Shown here: positions 53,139-62,185 of the stretch, piece after piece
Position numbering within the stretch: the first letter of the stretch is position 1
Layout: each line of letters begins with the position of its first letter
Program-made: the position numbers and the translations under genes
DNA from: Candidatus Nitrosothermus koennekei
Lineage (GTDB): Archaea; Thermoproteota; Nitrososphaeria; Nitrososphaerales; Nitrosocaldaceae
Length of the DNA: 64,000 nucleotides
Direction of reading: 5' to 3'
Assembly: GCA_013538715.1 (NCBI GenBank)
Contig: JACAFH010000005.1
Location: 52,579 to 116,578 of the forward strand
The notes under the pieces: generated by a model
Databases searched by the model: none
What the model was told of the DNA's origin: nothing
The model's input: only the letters and a program-made list of their open reading frames with translations

Positions 53139-54347
53139 TGCTATATCCTTCTTAAATCTAGATAATTCTATAATACATTCTTCACCACTCTTCATATCTT
53201 TAATCTTAGCCATTTGATCCCTTTCTAATATTATAGCCTTACAAAAGTCATTCTTAGAAGCATATTCTAATTGCTTCCTTAATTGCCTCTTACTTAACTC
53301 TGCTGCAGCTATAATACCTTCTCTTCTTAGCGATGATGCTAATGATAATGCTTCATTCTTTAAAGAGATATCATATGCTACATATATCTTCTCTACATGC
53401 TCTTTTCTCTCTTTAAGTAGGTTAGCGATCCTTTCTATGCCACCAGCAGCACCAGTAGCACCTAAATCCTTTCTACCTAATGCTTCTGTTAATCTATCGT
53501 ATCTCCCTCCACCAACTATAGCATTCTTACTCTCATTACTAAATGCTTCAAATACTATACCAGAATAATAATCCAATCCTCTAACTATACCAATATTTAT
53601 CTTAACATTTCTAACATCTCTACTCTTTAGAGAGTCTAATAACTCCTCTATTCTACTAGTATCAAATCTTAATTCTCTTAACCTCTCAAGAGTTAGATCT
53701 TTGCTTATTAATGATAGCATATGTTCAAGTCTATTCTTATCTAGCATGGAATACTCCTCCAATAATTGCTCTTTACTCTTTTTAGATGATTTATCCATTG
53801 CCCTAAAGTACTCATCTACTTCATTTACTGATAATACATCTCTTAAATAATTCTCTAACATTACTCTATCATTTATCTCTATTCTAAGTCCATCTAACCC
53901 TATACTATTGAGATAACGGTCTGTAAATTCTATAACTTCTGCATCAGATTCTAGACTAAAGTTATCATAAATCTCTATATCCCATTGATGAAACCATCTA
54001 TATCTTCCTAATTGAGGTTCATCATATCTCCAAACACCACCAAATGTAGCAAATTTTGTTGGAAGAGGTAGATCCCTTCTACTTGCTACATATCTAGTTA
54101 AACCTACTGTAAGATCGAACCTTAACGCTATCTCTCTATCTCCTTTATCTTTAAAAGCGTATATCTCATTCTTTATATTTGGTCCACTCTTTGATTCTAA
54201 AGTTGATAGCATCTCTATTGGTGATGGTTCCATTATCTTAAAATCAAATAATCTTGCGGTATCAAAAAATTTATTCCTTAGATAATTTATCTTCTCATAC
54301 TCCTTAACCTCTATATCCCTTATACCTCTTGGTAATTCAAATTTCAT
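53106..54347 (-). CDS. hisS: Histidyl-tRNA synthetase
   Basis: Class II synthetase charging tRNA-His. The N-terminus FELPRGIRDIEVKEYEKI (about 3-20) is the archaeal HisRS start. Motif 2 is WRYDEPQLGRYRWFHQ and the His-specific loops are GLDYYSGIVFEAF and GGGRYDRLTEAL. The C-terminal anticodon domain follows 'KIYVAYDISL'. The length of 413 is normal. The 3' end overlaps aIF6. It is divergent from the alcohol dehydrogenase gene across 66 bases. Confidence 0.95.
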   Translation of the reverse strand: MKFELPRGIRDIEVKEYEKINYLRNKFFDTARLFDFKIMEPSPIEMLSTLESKSGPNIKNEIYAFKDKGDREIALRFDLTVGLTRYVASRRDLPLPTKFATFGGVWRYDEPQLGRYRWFHQWDIEIYDNFSLESDAEVIEFTDRYLNSIGLDGLRIEINDRVMLENYLRDVLSVNEVDEYFRAMDKSSKKSKEQLLEEYSMLDKNRLEHMLSLISKDLTLERLRELRFDTSRIEELLDSLKSRDVRNVKINIGIVRGLDYYSGIVFEAFSNESKNAIVGGGRYDRLTEALGRKDLGATGAAGGIERIANLLKERKEHVEKIYVAYDISLKNEALSLASSLRREGIIAAAELSKRQLRKQLEYASKNDFCKAIILERDQMAKIKDMKSGEECIIELSRFKKDIASYLKCSSKDN

Positions 54348-54413
54348 AATTTTGCTTATAATACAAGGAGATTAAAGTATTTGCTTTAATATAGGTATCA
54401 TCTAATAAATGGT

Positions 54414-55388
54414 ATGAAAGCAATGATCTTAGAGAAGATCGGAAGGATAGAAGATAAACCTTTGCATATGGTTGATCTTCAAGAACCTAGTATAAAAGGG
54501 AGTGAGTTGCTAGTAAAGATAATAACTTGTGGGGTTTGCAGATCTAACCTTCATCTAATAGAGGGTGATTGGCTAAAATATGGCATTCCTCCAAAATTAC
54601 CTATAATACCAGGTCATGAGATAATTGGGAAGGTTGAAAGTATAGGAGAAGAGGTAAAGCATTTCAGAGAGGGTGATAGAGTAGGGATACAGCCATTATA
54701 CTCTTCATGTTTAAATTGTGAATATTGCTTAAGTGGTAATGAGCATCTTTGTAATGAGAGACAAATTGTTGGGGATACAGAGAATGGAGGATATGCAGAG
54801 TATATCAAGATCAATGAATTATTTGCTTATAGAGTGCCTGATAATATAGATGATAAAGCAGCGCCATTATTCTGCCCAGGTGTAACTGCATATAGAGCTG
54901 TAAAGATGGCTATGCCTCAACCTAATGAGAAGATAGGTATATTTGGAATTGGAGGAGTAGGGCATATAGCAATACAGATAGCAAAATTATATGGTGTAGA
55001 GGTTATAGCAATAACAAGAAGCAAACTACATCAAGAACTAGCATATAAACTTGGAGCAAAGATTGGTTATGATGGGAGTAGTTTAGATAAGGCTATAGTA
55101 TTTGCTCCTTCAAATGATGCTATAAAGATGGCTATCAAGTCTGTTAAGAAAGGAGGTATAATAGTACTTGGTGTATTTGGTTCTATAGATGAATTTATGT
55201 TTGTAGATGAGAAGATCATAAAAGGTAGTGTTATAGGCTCACGAAAGGATATGAAGGATGTATTAGATCTAGCATCAAAAGGTTTGATAAAGATAATAAC
55301 AGAAGAGTTTAGATTGGATGATGCTAATGAAGCATTAAAGAGGTTAAAGAATGGTTTAATAGAAGGAAGAGCAGTATTACGTATCTAA
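54414..55388 (+). CDS. Zinc-dependent alcohol dehydrogenase family protein
   Basis: Medium-chain NAD(P)-dependent dehydrogenase. Catalytic zinc ligands are in CGVCRSNLHLIEGD and GHEIIGKV. A structural zinc site is the four-Cys CLNCEYCLSGNEHLC (about 100-114). The Rossmann fold starts IGIFGIGGVGHIAIQIAKLYG (about 179-199). At 324 residues it is slightly short. The substrate (alcohol, aldehyde or polyol) is unknown; a tie with the decarboxylase/aldehyde dehydrogenase pair at 35-39 kb is possible but not shown. The 3' end overlaps the convergent gene at 55385. Confidence 0.9.
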   Translation: MKAMILEKIGRIEDKPLHMVDLQEPSIKGSELLVKIITCGVCRSNLHLIEGDWLKYGIPPKLPIIPGHEIIGKVESIGEEVKHFREGDRVGIQPLYSSCLNCEYCLSGNEHLCNERQIVGDTENGGYAEYIKINELFAYRVPDNIDDKAAPLFCPGVTAYRAVKMAMPQPNEKIGIFGIGGVGHIAIQIAKLYGVEVIAITRSKLHQELAYKLGAKIGYDGSSLDKAIVFAPSNDAIKMAIKSVKKGGIIVLGVFGSIDEFMFVDEKIIKGSVIGSRKDMKDVLDLASKGLIKIITEEFRLDDANEALKRLKNGLIEGRAVLRI

Positions 55389-55723
55389 AATCCTATATAA
55401 TGTGATTTTATATGCACATCCATCTCTTCTTCATATAAACTAATCTTACCACAATGTGGGCAATTTAATATATGATCTTGAGTCTTAACATCAGAGGTAT
55501 TCATAGTGACTATGATCCTATCCTTCTTTATTATCTCTCCATCTATTCCATTCTCTCTCATAAATCTTTTAATGGTTGAGATAACTTCCTCCATCTCTAT
55601 TGATACAATATCATCTATCATTATGCTTTTGTTCTTGATAACTGCTACTACATGTAAATTCTCCATTATATATGCTGCTAAAGAATTTATCTTCTTGTTT
55701 GAGTTAACTTCTATCGTTATCAT
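55385..55723 (-). CDS. Hypothetical protein with C2H2-like zinc finger, 112 aa
   Basis: The C-terminus carries a single C2H2 motif CPHCGKISLYEEEMDVHIKSH (Cys near 89 and 92, His near 105 and 109), while the N-terminal 85 residues look like a mixed alpha/beta domain with strands ITIEVNSNKK and RIIVTMNTS. I do not recognise the N-terminal domain. It overlaps the upstream hydrolase gene by 20 bases and the 3' end of the alcohol dehydrogenase gene by four bases. It may bind nucleic acid or protein. Confidence 0.7.
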   Translation of the reverse strand: MITIEVNSNKKINSLAAYIMENLHVVAVIKNKSIMIDDIVSIEMEEVISTIKRFMRENGIDGEIIKKDRIIVTMNTSDVKTQDHILNCPHCGKISLYEEEMDVHIKSHYIGF

Positions 55724-56528
55724 TCTCTTCTTTTATAAAATTACTTACTAATATATAAAACTCTTTAGGATTTTCTACAAATGGTAGGTGATTTGAATTC
55801 ATTATTTCTATCCTTACGTTTGGTATCCTTTTAAATTCATATGCATTCTCTACTGGTATTAGTTTATCATGCTTACCCCAAATAACCAATGTCTTTGCTT
55901 TAATCATGTGAAGTCTATCGATCAGATTAGATCTTTTGCTACCCATCAATGCTGCTAAAAACGCGTATTTTGCATTTGGTAGCATCATTCTATTAACAAA
56001 ATCTCTAACATAATTAGGATCTATTGATGAAAAATTTGATACCATACTCCTAAATGCCCTCACTGCATTATCTATAGTTGGATACATTGCTGCTAATATA
56101 TAATCATTAAGTGCAGGTGTACTATGTTTAAGCACACCAGCAGAATTTGAGAGTATTAGATGTGATATCAACTTTGGATACTTTATGGCAAATTCAGCTG
56201 CTATATGCCCGCCAAGTGAAGAGCCAATTAATATTATCTTTCTATCTATAAGATTAACAGAATCTATAAATTTGTAAAGAAAATCTGTAAAGAACTCCAT
56301 TGTATAGTTAGCTTCTGGTTTATCGCTATATCCAAACCCTATTATGTCTGGTGCTAAAACATAAAATTCATTTGAAAAGAGTGGCATAACCTTTATCCAT
56401 CTATTTGATGAGGCTCCTATACCATGTAATAAAATCATTGCATTATTTTTTTCATAGCCAGATGTTATATATAATATATTATAATCATTTACCCTCTTTA
56501 TATGTGGTTTTATATCCATATACTTCAA
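55704..56528 (-). CDS. Alpha/beta hydrolase
   Basis: An esterase/lipase-fold protein of 274 residues. The oxyanion segment is LLHGIGASSNRW (about 33-44), the nucleophile Ser is in LIGSSLGGHIAAEF (about 101-114), the acid follows VIWGKHDKLIP and His is in SNHLPFVENP. The arrangement resembles MhpC/meta-cleavage or carboxylesterase enzymes; the substrate is unknown. It overlaps the zinc-finger protein gene downstream by 20 bases and lies 13 bases after gatB on the same strand. Confidence 0.87.
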   Translation of the reverse strand: MKYMDIKPHIKRVNDYNILYITSGYEKNNAMILLHGIGASSNRWIKVMPLFSNEFYVLAPDIIGFGYSDKPEANYTMEFFTDFLYKFIDSVNLIDRKIILIGSSLGGHIAAEFAIKYPKLISHLILSNSAGVLKHSTPALNDYILAAMYPTIDNAVRAFRSMVSNFSSIDPNYVRDFVNRMMLPNAKYAFLAALMGSKRSNLIDRLHMIKAKTLVIWGKHDKLIPVENAYEFKRIPNVRIEIMNSNHLPFVENPKEFYILVSNFIKEENDNDRS

Positions 56529-56541
56529 AAATATAATAGCC

Positions 56542-57939
56542 TTATATGTACTTAATAGTGTTAAGTTTCTTCTTAATCATCTCTATTATCAATGAAGCAT
56601 CAGTCTTTCCTTTTGTATGCTTCATAACCTTCCCAACTAGAAAGTTAATAGTCTTCTCATTCTTTAAAGCATCTTCTACAGCCTTTCTATCCTCTTCAAA
56701 TACTTTATCTATGATACTCATTAGAGTTTTATCATTAACACTCTCTACATCTAATTCTCTTATTATGATAGAAGGCATATCTCCACTCTTAACCATCTCT
56801 GCAAGTATCATCTTCGCCATCTGCCTATTTATTATATTATCATCTAACATCTTAACCATCTCTGCTATATGCTTACCACTTACTTTCTCAATAGAACCTA
56901 ATCTCTCTTCATAACCTTTAAGATCGCTAACTATCCAATTTGCTATCTCTCTAGCATTGTTATGAATCTTTAATGCATCCTCAAACATATCTGCTAATCT
57001 CTTATTATCTATTAATATAGACGCTATATTATGAGATAGGTTTAGTTTATTTACAAATCTATCTAATTTCTCATCTGGCATCTCTGGCATACTGTTCTTG
57101 ATCTCTCTTATCATCTCTTCTTCAATCTCTATAACTGGTATATCTGCTTCTGGAAAGTATCTATAATCTTCCTCTTCCTCCTTTGTCCTTGATTGAACAG
57201 TAACTTTTCTAGCATCATCCCAGTGCCTCGTCTCTGCTTTAATCTCTATACCCTTCATGATCAAGCTCTTCTGTCTAGAGATCTCGAAGAGTAAAGCCTT
57301 CTCTACATCTTTAAATGAATTTACATTCTTTATCTCAACTCTATTACCTTCATCAATTGATATATTAGCATCACATCTAACTGCACCTTTGAGTTCTGGG
57401 TCAATACCTATATGGGCAAGTATGTTTGATAGTTTATTAAGAAATATCCTAACTATTCTAGGTTCATCAAAATCTGGTTCTGTAACTATCTCAAGTAATG
57501 GTATACCAGATCTATTATAATCTATATATGCAGAGTTTAGCTCATATACAATCCTACCTGGATCTTCTTCTAATTGTATCCTCCTTATTCTTATCTCTCT
57601 CTCATCTATCTTTATTGAGCCATTAAATCCTATACTACTTATACCATATGCATTATATTGAGTTATCTGAAAATTCTTAGGAAGATCTGGATAGAAGTAA
57701 TTCTTTCTATAGAATGTTATACTCTTTGGTATATTACAATTTAATGCTAACACTACCATTATTGCATACTTTAAAGCATCTCTATTAAGTAATGGTAACG
57801 AACCTGGTAGACCCATACATATGCTACAGATATTACTATTAGATTCTTTATCTCTATAATCGCTCGAACAGAAACAGAAGAGTTTACTCTTTAATGGTGT
57901 TATCTGACAATGTATCTCTAACCCTATCTTTACATTCAT
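56542..57939 (-). CDS. gatB: Asp-tRNA(Asn)/Glu-tRNA(Gln) amidotransferase subunit B
   Basis: Kinase and tRNA-binding subunit of GatCAB. The N-terminal GLEIHCQITPLKSKLFC and MGLPGSLPLLNRDALKYA (about 43-60) are hallmark motifs, and the C-terminal YqeY-like helical tail (DASLIIEMIKKKL) contacts the tRNA. Zinc-binding cysteines appear in LFCFCSSDY and CSICMG. The 465-residue length is normal. It overlaps gatA by four bases. In archaea GatCAB typically amidates Asp-tRNA(Asn), while GatDE handles Gln. Confidence 0.95.
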   Translation of the reverse strand: MNVKIGLEIHCQITPLKSKLFCFCSSDYRDKESNSNICSICMGLPGSLPLLNRDALKYAIMVVLALNCNIPKSITFYRKNYFYPDLPKNFQITQYNAYGISSIGFNGSIKIDEREIRIRRIQLEEDPGRIVYELNSAYIDYNRSGIPLLEIVTEPDFDEPRIVRIFLNKLSNILAHIGIDPELKGAVRCDANISIDEGNRVEIKNVNSFKDVEKALLFEISRQKSLIMKGIEIKAETRHWDDARKVTVQSRTKEEEEDYRYFPEADIPVIEIEEEMIREIKNSMPEMPDEKLDRFVNKLNLSHNIASILIDNKRLADMFEDALKIHNNAREIANWIVSDLKGYEERLGSIEKVSGKHIAEMVKMLDDNIINRQMAKMILAEMVKSGDMPSIIIRELDVESVNDKTLMSIIDKVFEEDRKAVEDALKNEKTINFLVGKVMKHTKGKTDASLIIEMIKKKLNTIKYI

Positions 57940-59333
57940 GATAGATCATTCAACGATTCAAATGCATATGCTGCATTTAATAAAGTATCTTCTCCATCAT
58001 ATTTTGCCATCATTTGCAATCCTATTGGTAAGCCATTACTAAATGCACATGGTAATGAGATGGCTGGTATATTAGTAAGGTTTGCCAGGATGGTATCTAT
58101 ATCTGAAAGGTAAAGCATCATTGGATCTTCTATCTTCTCCCCTATTTTGTATGGAAGGATAGGCATTGTAGGAGATACTATTATATCATAATTCTTGAAT
58201 ATCTTCTCTACTTCTAACCTTAAAAGGTTCCTAACCTTCTGTGCTTTAAGATAATATCTGTTATAGTAACCAGCAGAAAGGATATATGTGCCTAGAATTA
58301 TTCTTCTCTTCACCTCTTCACCAAAATTACTCCTTATTAGCATGTAGTATCTATTCCATTCTATACCCTCTGGTTCCATGCTTAAACCATATCTCATTCC
58401 ATCATATCTAGCGAGATTACTGCTTGCTTCTGCCATTGCTATGGTATAATATGCTGCGAGAGCATATTTTAGGTATGGTAGAGAGATCTCATCTATCTTT
58501 GCAATAGAAGAGAATTTATCTAGTGATGAATATATACCCTTCTTAACACTCTCTTCTGCTCCTTCTATAGTCTCTCTTATCACTGCTACCCTAAAACTCT
58601 TTCTCTCTTCAAGTCTTATAGCTTTAGGATCATGAGTTGTATTATCATACTCATCCCTTCCAGCAATTACTTTAAATGTTATTAGAAGATCTTTTATGGT
58701 TTTACTAAATATCCCTATACTCTCCATACTATTTGCGTATGATATCAATCCATACCTACTTATCAAACCATATGTAGGCTTGAAGCCTATACAAGAGCAG
58801 AATGATGCAGGACATCTAACTGACCCGCCAGTGTCTGAACCTAGTGCTATACTACACTCATCTGCTACCAATGCAGCAGCACTACCACCAGATGAACCAC
58901 CTGCTACTCTATCATTATCCCATGGATTTCTTGTTGGTCCTATTATACTAAATTCTGTGCTTGATCCCATACCAAACTCATCCATGTTTGTCTTCCCAAT
59001 TATCAAGGCACCTTCATCCTTTAGTCTCTTTACTACTGTAGCATCGTATGGCGCAATAAAATTCTCAAGCATCTTGGATGCACATGTAGTCTTTATACCC
59101 TTTGTACAAATGTTATCTTTGATTGCAATTGGCACACCTGCTAATACACCTACATTCTCTCCCTTCTTTATCCTCTTATCTATCTCCTTTGCCTCTCTTA
59201 GCGATTCTTGATTTATAGTTATAAAAGAATTGATCACTTTTTCCTTCTTCTCTATATATTCTAATAGTCTTGCTATATGATCCTCAGCACTCTTACCATT
59301 CTTTATCTCTTTAGCAAGAAGATATGCATTCAT
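57936..59333 (-). CDS. gatA: Asp-tRNA(Asn)/Glu-tRNA(Gln) amidotransferase subunit A
   Basis: Glutaminase subunit with the amidase signature. Lys is in PIAIKDNICT (about 72), and the Ser-cisSer pair is in VAGGSSGGSAAALVAD with IALGSDTGGSVRCPASF (about 145-172). Ammonia made here is channelled to GatB. 465 residues, with all catalytic residues visible. It overlaps gatB by four bases and follows gatC with one base between. Confidence 0.95.
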   Translation of the reverse strand: MNAYLLAKEIKNGKSAEDHIARLLEYIEKKEKVINSFITINQESLREAKEIDKRIKKGENVGVLAGVPIAIKDNICTKGIKTTCASKMLENFIAPYDATVVKRLKDEGALIIGKTNMDEFGMGSSTEFSIIGPTRNPWDNDRVAGGSSGGSAAALVADECSIALGSDTGGSVRCPASFCSCIGFKPTYGLISRYGLISYANSMESIGIFSKTIKDLLITFKVIAGRDEYDNTTHDPKAIRLEERKSFRVAVIRETIEGAEESVKKGIYSSLDKFSSIAKIDEISLPYLKYALAAYYTIAMAEASSNLARYDGMRYGLSMEPEGIEWNRYYMLIRSNFGEEVKRRIILGTYILSAGYYNRYYLKAQKVRNLLRLEVEKIFKNYDIIVSPTMPILPYKIGEKIEDPMMLYLSDIDTILANLTNIPAISLPCAFSNGLPIGLQMMAKYDGEDTLLNAAYAFESLNDLS

Positions 59334-59334
59334 A

Positions 59335-59598
59335 TTAGATCATCTTTGGTGCTTTTACAAATCTATCCTTCTTATTTATAATTATGCTAAATATATCATC
59401 ACTACTCTCTCTCACTCTATCCTCTCTAAATCTATCAATCTTAGATGAGATATGATATGGTTCTATATCTGGTTCTATCTCATCAAGCATATTAAGATAC
59501 TCTATCATCTTATTAACATGCTTCTTATACTTTTCAATCTCGTCATCCCTTATCTCTATCCTTGCAAGCCATGCTAGATGCTTAACATCATAATTCAT
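59335..59598 (-). CDS. gatC: Asp-tRNA(Asn)/Glu-tRNA(Gln) amidotransferase subunit C
   Basis: Small clamp subunit stabilising GatA-GatB. The 87 residues open VKHLAWLARIEIRDDEIEKY (about 5-24), followed by the helix MIEYLNMLDEIEPDIEPY, typical of GatC, and end FVKAPKMI. It overlaps the aspS stop by four bases, giving the order aspS-gatC-gatA-gatB. Confidence 0.92.
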   Translation of the reverse strand: MNYDVKHLAWLARIEIRDDEIEKYKKHVNKMIEYLNMLDEIEPDIEPYHISSKIDRFREDRVRESSDDIFSIIINKKDRFVKAPKMI

Positions 59599-60884
59599 GG
59601 TGTAAGCCTCTCTATATCTCTAGGATAAAAGGTTGCATCCCTAATATTATCTAACTTGCATATAGTCATTAGGAACCTCTCTAAACCCAATCCAAATCCT
59701 GCATGAGGTGGCATTCCATAATCAAATACTCTTAGATGGTAATCAAACGAGTTTGGATTTAAGCCTTGTGACTTCATCCTCTCTATAATCTCTTCCTTAA
59801 CATTTATTCTACTACTACCTGATGATATCTCTAACTCATTATGCATTAGATCGAACGTCTCACTAATCTTAGCATCTGATTTTGGTTTAGCATAGAATGG
59901 TTTTATCTTAGTTGGCCAATCTGTTATGAAATAATATCCGTTCATCATCTCTCCTAATAATTTAAGATTCTCTGTGCTAAAATCTTCTCCCCATTCTATC
60001 TTTGCACCATACTCTTTAAGTCTATCTATCAACTCTGTATATGTATAACGAGGAAATGGTTTAGTTACATCAAATTTAATATTTAAAATCTCTAACTCTT
60101 TAATATTATACTTCTTTATATACTCTATAGAATATATTATAAGATCCTCAAGTAATTCCATTGCATCTGTATAATCTATAAATGCCTTCTCTACATCTAC
60201 TGATATAGCCTCTGCTAAATGTCTATTAGTTCTTGATGGTTCTGCTCTAAAGATAGGTGCTATCTCAAATACACTATCAAAAGCCATTGTTAATTGCTCT
60301 TTATATAATTGTGGGCTTTGAGCAAGAAATGCTTCTCTATTAAAGTAGAAGATTGGGAATAATGCTGCCCCACCTTCAGTAGCTGATGATATCATCTTTG
60401 GTGTGTTAACCTCTATGAAATTATTCTTGTCAAGAAACTCTCTTATAGCCTTTAATATACCGTATCTAATCTTAAATATTGAGCGTAATGTATTTCTTCT
60501 TAGATCTATAGCCCTAATATCTAATCTTAGATCCATGTTTGGAATACTCTTACTATAGATAGAGAATGGAGGAATCATCTTTGAGATCGAGAATACCTCA
60601 AGAAGAGTAGGAATGATCTCAATACCTCGTGGAGCATTCTTGCTACTCTTAACTATCCCTTTTACCCCTATAGATGAATGCTCCTTTAACTCTTTAAACC
60701 TAGTAAAGAGAGGATTGTCACGCTTAACAGTTATCTGAATCTCATCATCTCTATCAACTAACATTACAAACATTATGTTCCCATGATCCCTTATGCTAGA
60801 TATCCAACCCATTAATGTGACCTCTTCTCCATCTCTCTCTGAAGATATCATGCTAATGTATCTCCTTTCTTTAAACAATCTCAT
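59595..60884 (-). CDS. aspS: Aspartyl-tRNA synthetase, probably non-discriminating
   Basis: Archaeal class IIb AspRS. The OB domain (about 20-105) is followed by motif 2 FRAEPSRTNRHLAE and motif 3 GFGLGLERFLMTI, ending PRDIERLTP. By alignment with Thermococcus AspRS, the residue matching Trp26 is Ser in GWISSIRD, and that matching Lys85 is Pro in NAPRGIEI. Those two changes are the known mark of non-discriminating enzymes that also charge tRNA(Asn) with Asp. Co-location with gatCAB agrees. It overlaps gatC by four bases. An internal ATG 11 codons later is a less likely start. Confidence 0.93.
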   Translation of the reverse strand: MRLFKERRYISMISSERDGEEVTLMGWISSIRDHGNIMFVMLVDRDDEIQITVKRDNPLFTRFKELKEHSSIGVKGIVKSSKNAPRGIEIIPTLLEVFSISKMIPPFSIYSKSIPNMDLRLDIRAIDLRRNTLRSIFKIRYGILKAIREFLDKNNFIEVNTPKMISSATEGGAALFPIFYFNREAFLAQSPQLYKEQLTMAFDSVFEIAPIFRAEPSRTNRHLAEAISVDVEKAFIDYTDAMELLEDLIIYSIEYIKKYNIKELEILNIKFDVTKPFPRYTYTELIDRLKEYGAKIEWGEDFSTENLKLLGEMMNGYYFITDWPTKIKPFYAKPKSDAKISETFDLMHNELEISSGSSRINVKEEIIERMKSQGLNPNSFDYHLRVFDYGMPPHAGFGLGLERFLMTICKLDNIRDATFYPRDIERLTP

Positions 60885-60891
60885 ATCATCT

Positions 60892-61809
60892 TCAACATTT
60901 ATATCTTTTATAAATCTGCGTCTTTACATCATTTATATGTTCTATCTCATTTATTGGTAGTGCCCCACTTGCAAACTTTGGCTTGCCTCCACCTTTATAA
61001 CCATAAATCTTTAATTCATCAAGCATCATCCTACAATCTATCTCAATGTTATTGCTACATGCTAATATTATATTACTCACATCATCCTTCTTATTGATAA
61101 GAAGCACTATAATACCATCCTTCTTGATCAATTCATTAACTTTCTTAAATATTATCTTGTCATCAAACTTATCAAGTCTTAAATCATATAAACTTACATT
61201 TCCTATCTTTTCTGCCTCTGCCTTATCTATGACCTTCTCATTATATTCTCTAACATAATCCTTATACCTTTCTAGATCTCTCTTCATATTCCTTATAGTA
61301 GATTCTAATGTATTCATACTAACATTAAGCTCATTAGATATCCTTAAACATTTTATACCAAAGTCGAGTGCTTGAAGCTTTGCATCTAACCCTGCAACAA
61401 ATTCAATTTTGTAAATATTACCCTCTCTAGATAGATGCGTAATAATAAATAATTCACATGCTTTGCTATTATTAGCGTGATCTTTTATACATGCAGCATG
61501 ATCATACCCATCTATCTCTATAACTCTAACCTTACCTTCAATCCTTTCATCATAAGATCTAAGATCTGGAAACTTTCTTTTTGCTATATCTAAAGTATCA
61601 AAGATGTACTCTTTAATCTCTCTACCTTCTTCTATTATCTTATTTGTTAGATGCTCTGCTTTATAAATATCATCTAAAGTAAGAGAATCTGTCTCTATGT
61701 ATATCTTATTAAGATTACCATGTTCTACCTTTCTCACTAGTATATCTTTATTAAGATTCTGTAATGCTCTAACAAAAATATGCTCAGATGTATGTTCTAT
61801 CTCATACAT
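60892..61809 (-). CDS. AlaX-like tRNA editing protein with DHHA1 domain
   Basis: Resembles the editing half of alanyl-tRNA synthetase. The N-terminal HTSEHIFVRAL (zinc-type HxxxH, about 6-16) and the later DHAACIKDH (CxxxH) are the SAD/AlaX metal-binding motifs. The C-terminal part ends with the DHHA1 glycine motif GYKGGGKPKFASGA (about 274-287). It would hydrolyse mischarged tRNA (Ser- or Gly-tRNA(Ala)). The 305-residue SAD plus DHHA1 arrangement, without synthetase, is unlike the short AlaX-S. It begins the run with aspS, eight bases upstream of it. Confidence 0.83.
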   Translation of the reverse strand: MYEIEHTSEHIFVRALQNLNKDILVRKVEHGNLNKIYIETDSLTLDDIYKAEHLTNKIIEEGREIKEYIFDTLDIAKRKFPDLRSYDERIEGKVRVIEIDGYDHAACIKDHANNSKACELFIITHLSREGNIYKIEFVAGLDAKLQALDFGIKCLRISNELNVSMNTLESTIRNMKRDLERYKDYVREYNEKVIDKAEAEKIGNVSLYDLRLDKFDDKIIFKKVNELIKKDGIIVLLINKKDDVSNIILACSNNIEIDCRMMLDELKIYGYKGGGKPKFASGALPINEIEHINDVKTQIYKRYKC

Positions 61810-61832
61810 AGCATCATAATCTGATATAAGAA

Positions 61833-61840
61833 TTTATAAA
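61833..61840 (+). promoter_or_regulatory. TATA box of tRNA-Val
   Basis: TTTATAAA is centred about 27 bases before the first base of the mature tRNA at 61864, so transcription could begin at or just before the tRNA 5' end. Confidence 0.6.
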
Positions 61841-61863
61841 CGAATAGTTAATGTTTATTGCAA

Positions 61864-61941
61864 GGGTGCGTCGTCTAGATTGGTTAGGATACCTGCCTTA
61901 CACGCAGGTGGTCGGCGGTTCAAGTCCGCCCGCACCCACCA
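61864..61941 (+). tRNA. tRNA-Val (TAC anticodon), CCA encoded
   Basis: Complete cloverleaf: acceptor gggtgcg/cgcaccc, anticodon arm cctgc-cttacac-gcagg with anticodon TAC, T arm ggcgg-ttcaagt-ccgcc, discriminator A at 61938 and CCA at 61939-61941 in the DNA. There is no intron. The gene is followed by accessory DNA, so its 3' end is a possible integration site, but I saw no second copy of that end within the window. Confidence 0.96.
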
Positions 61942-61995
61942 TTATATTCTAGCATGTGTATAACTAGAGGATAAGAGTATTGGATAAAGATATGA

Positions 61996-62151
61996 CTAAA
62001 TGCAGAGGTAGCAGGTATAGGAGAGGATAAACTCCAATCATATACTCAATTCACATACTCATGGAGATGGCTAAGCATAGTAGAACTAACAAGAGATTAT
62101 ATAGATAGGATAGCAAATGCGCTAGTCAATGGCAAGAGTTATCCTATATAG
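61996..62151 (+). pseudogene. 51-codon open fragment after tRNA-Val, no start
   Basis: After the TGA ending just before 61996 the frame is open to TAG 62149-62151: LNAEVAGIGEDKLQ, then SYTQFTYSWRWLSIVEL and TRDYIDRIANALVNGKSYPI. It lacks an ATG/GTG/TTG start, but its amino acid mix (W, Y, hydrophobic plus charged) resembles coding sequence. It may be the 3' end of a gene lost by integration or decay next to the tRNA. I recognise no family. The rest of 61942-62185 shows nothing. Confidence 0.35.
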
Positions 62152-62185
62152 CAACTGATTTATTCATTAAATAAATAATGATATT

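Noticed and set aside
58696..59211. Plus-strand 171-codon frame antisense to gatA
   Set aside because: gatA carries the complete amidase signature; the opposite frame is low in charged residues and has no homology-like features.
61914..61941. att site duplication of the tRNA-Val 3' end inside the window
   Set aside because: I scanned for a second copy of the T-arm/acceptor sequence downstream and saw none up to 64000.
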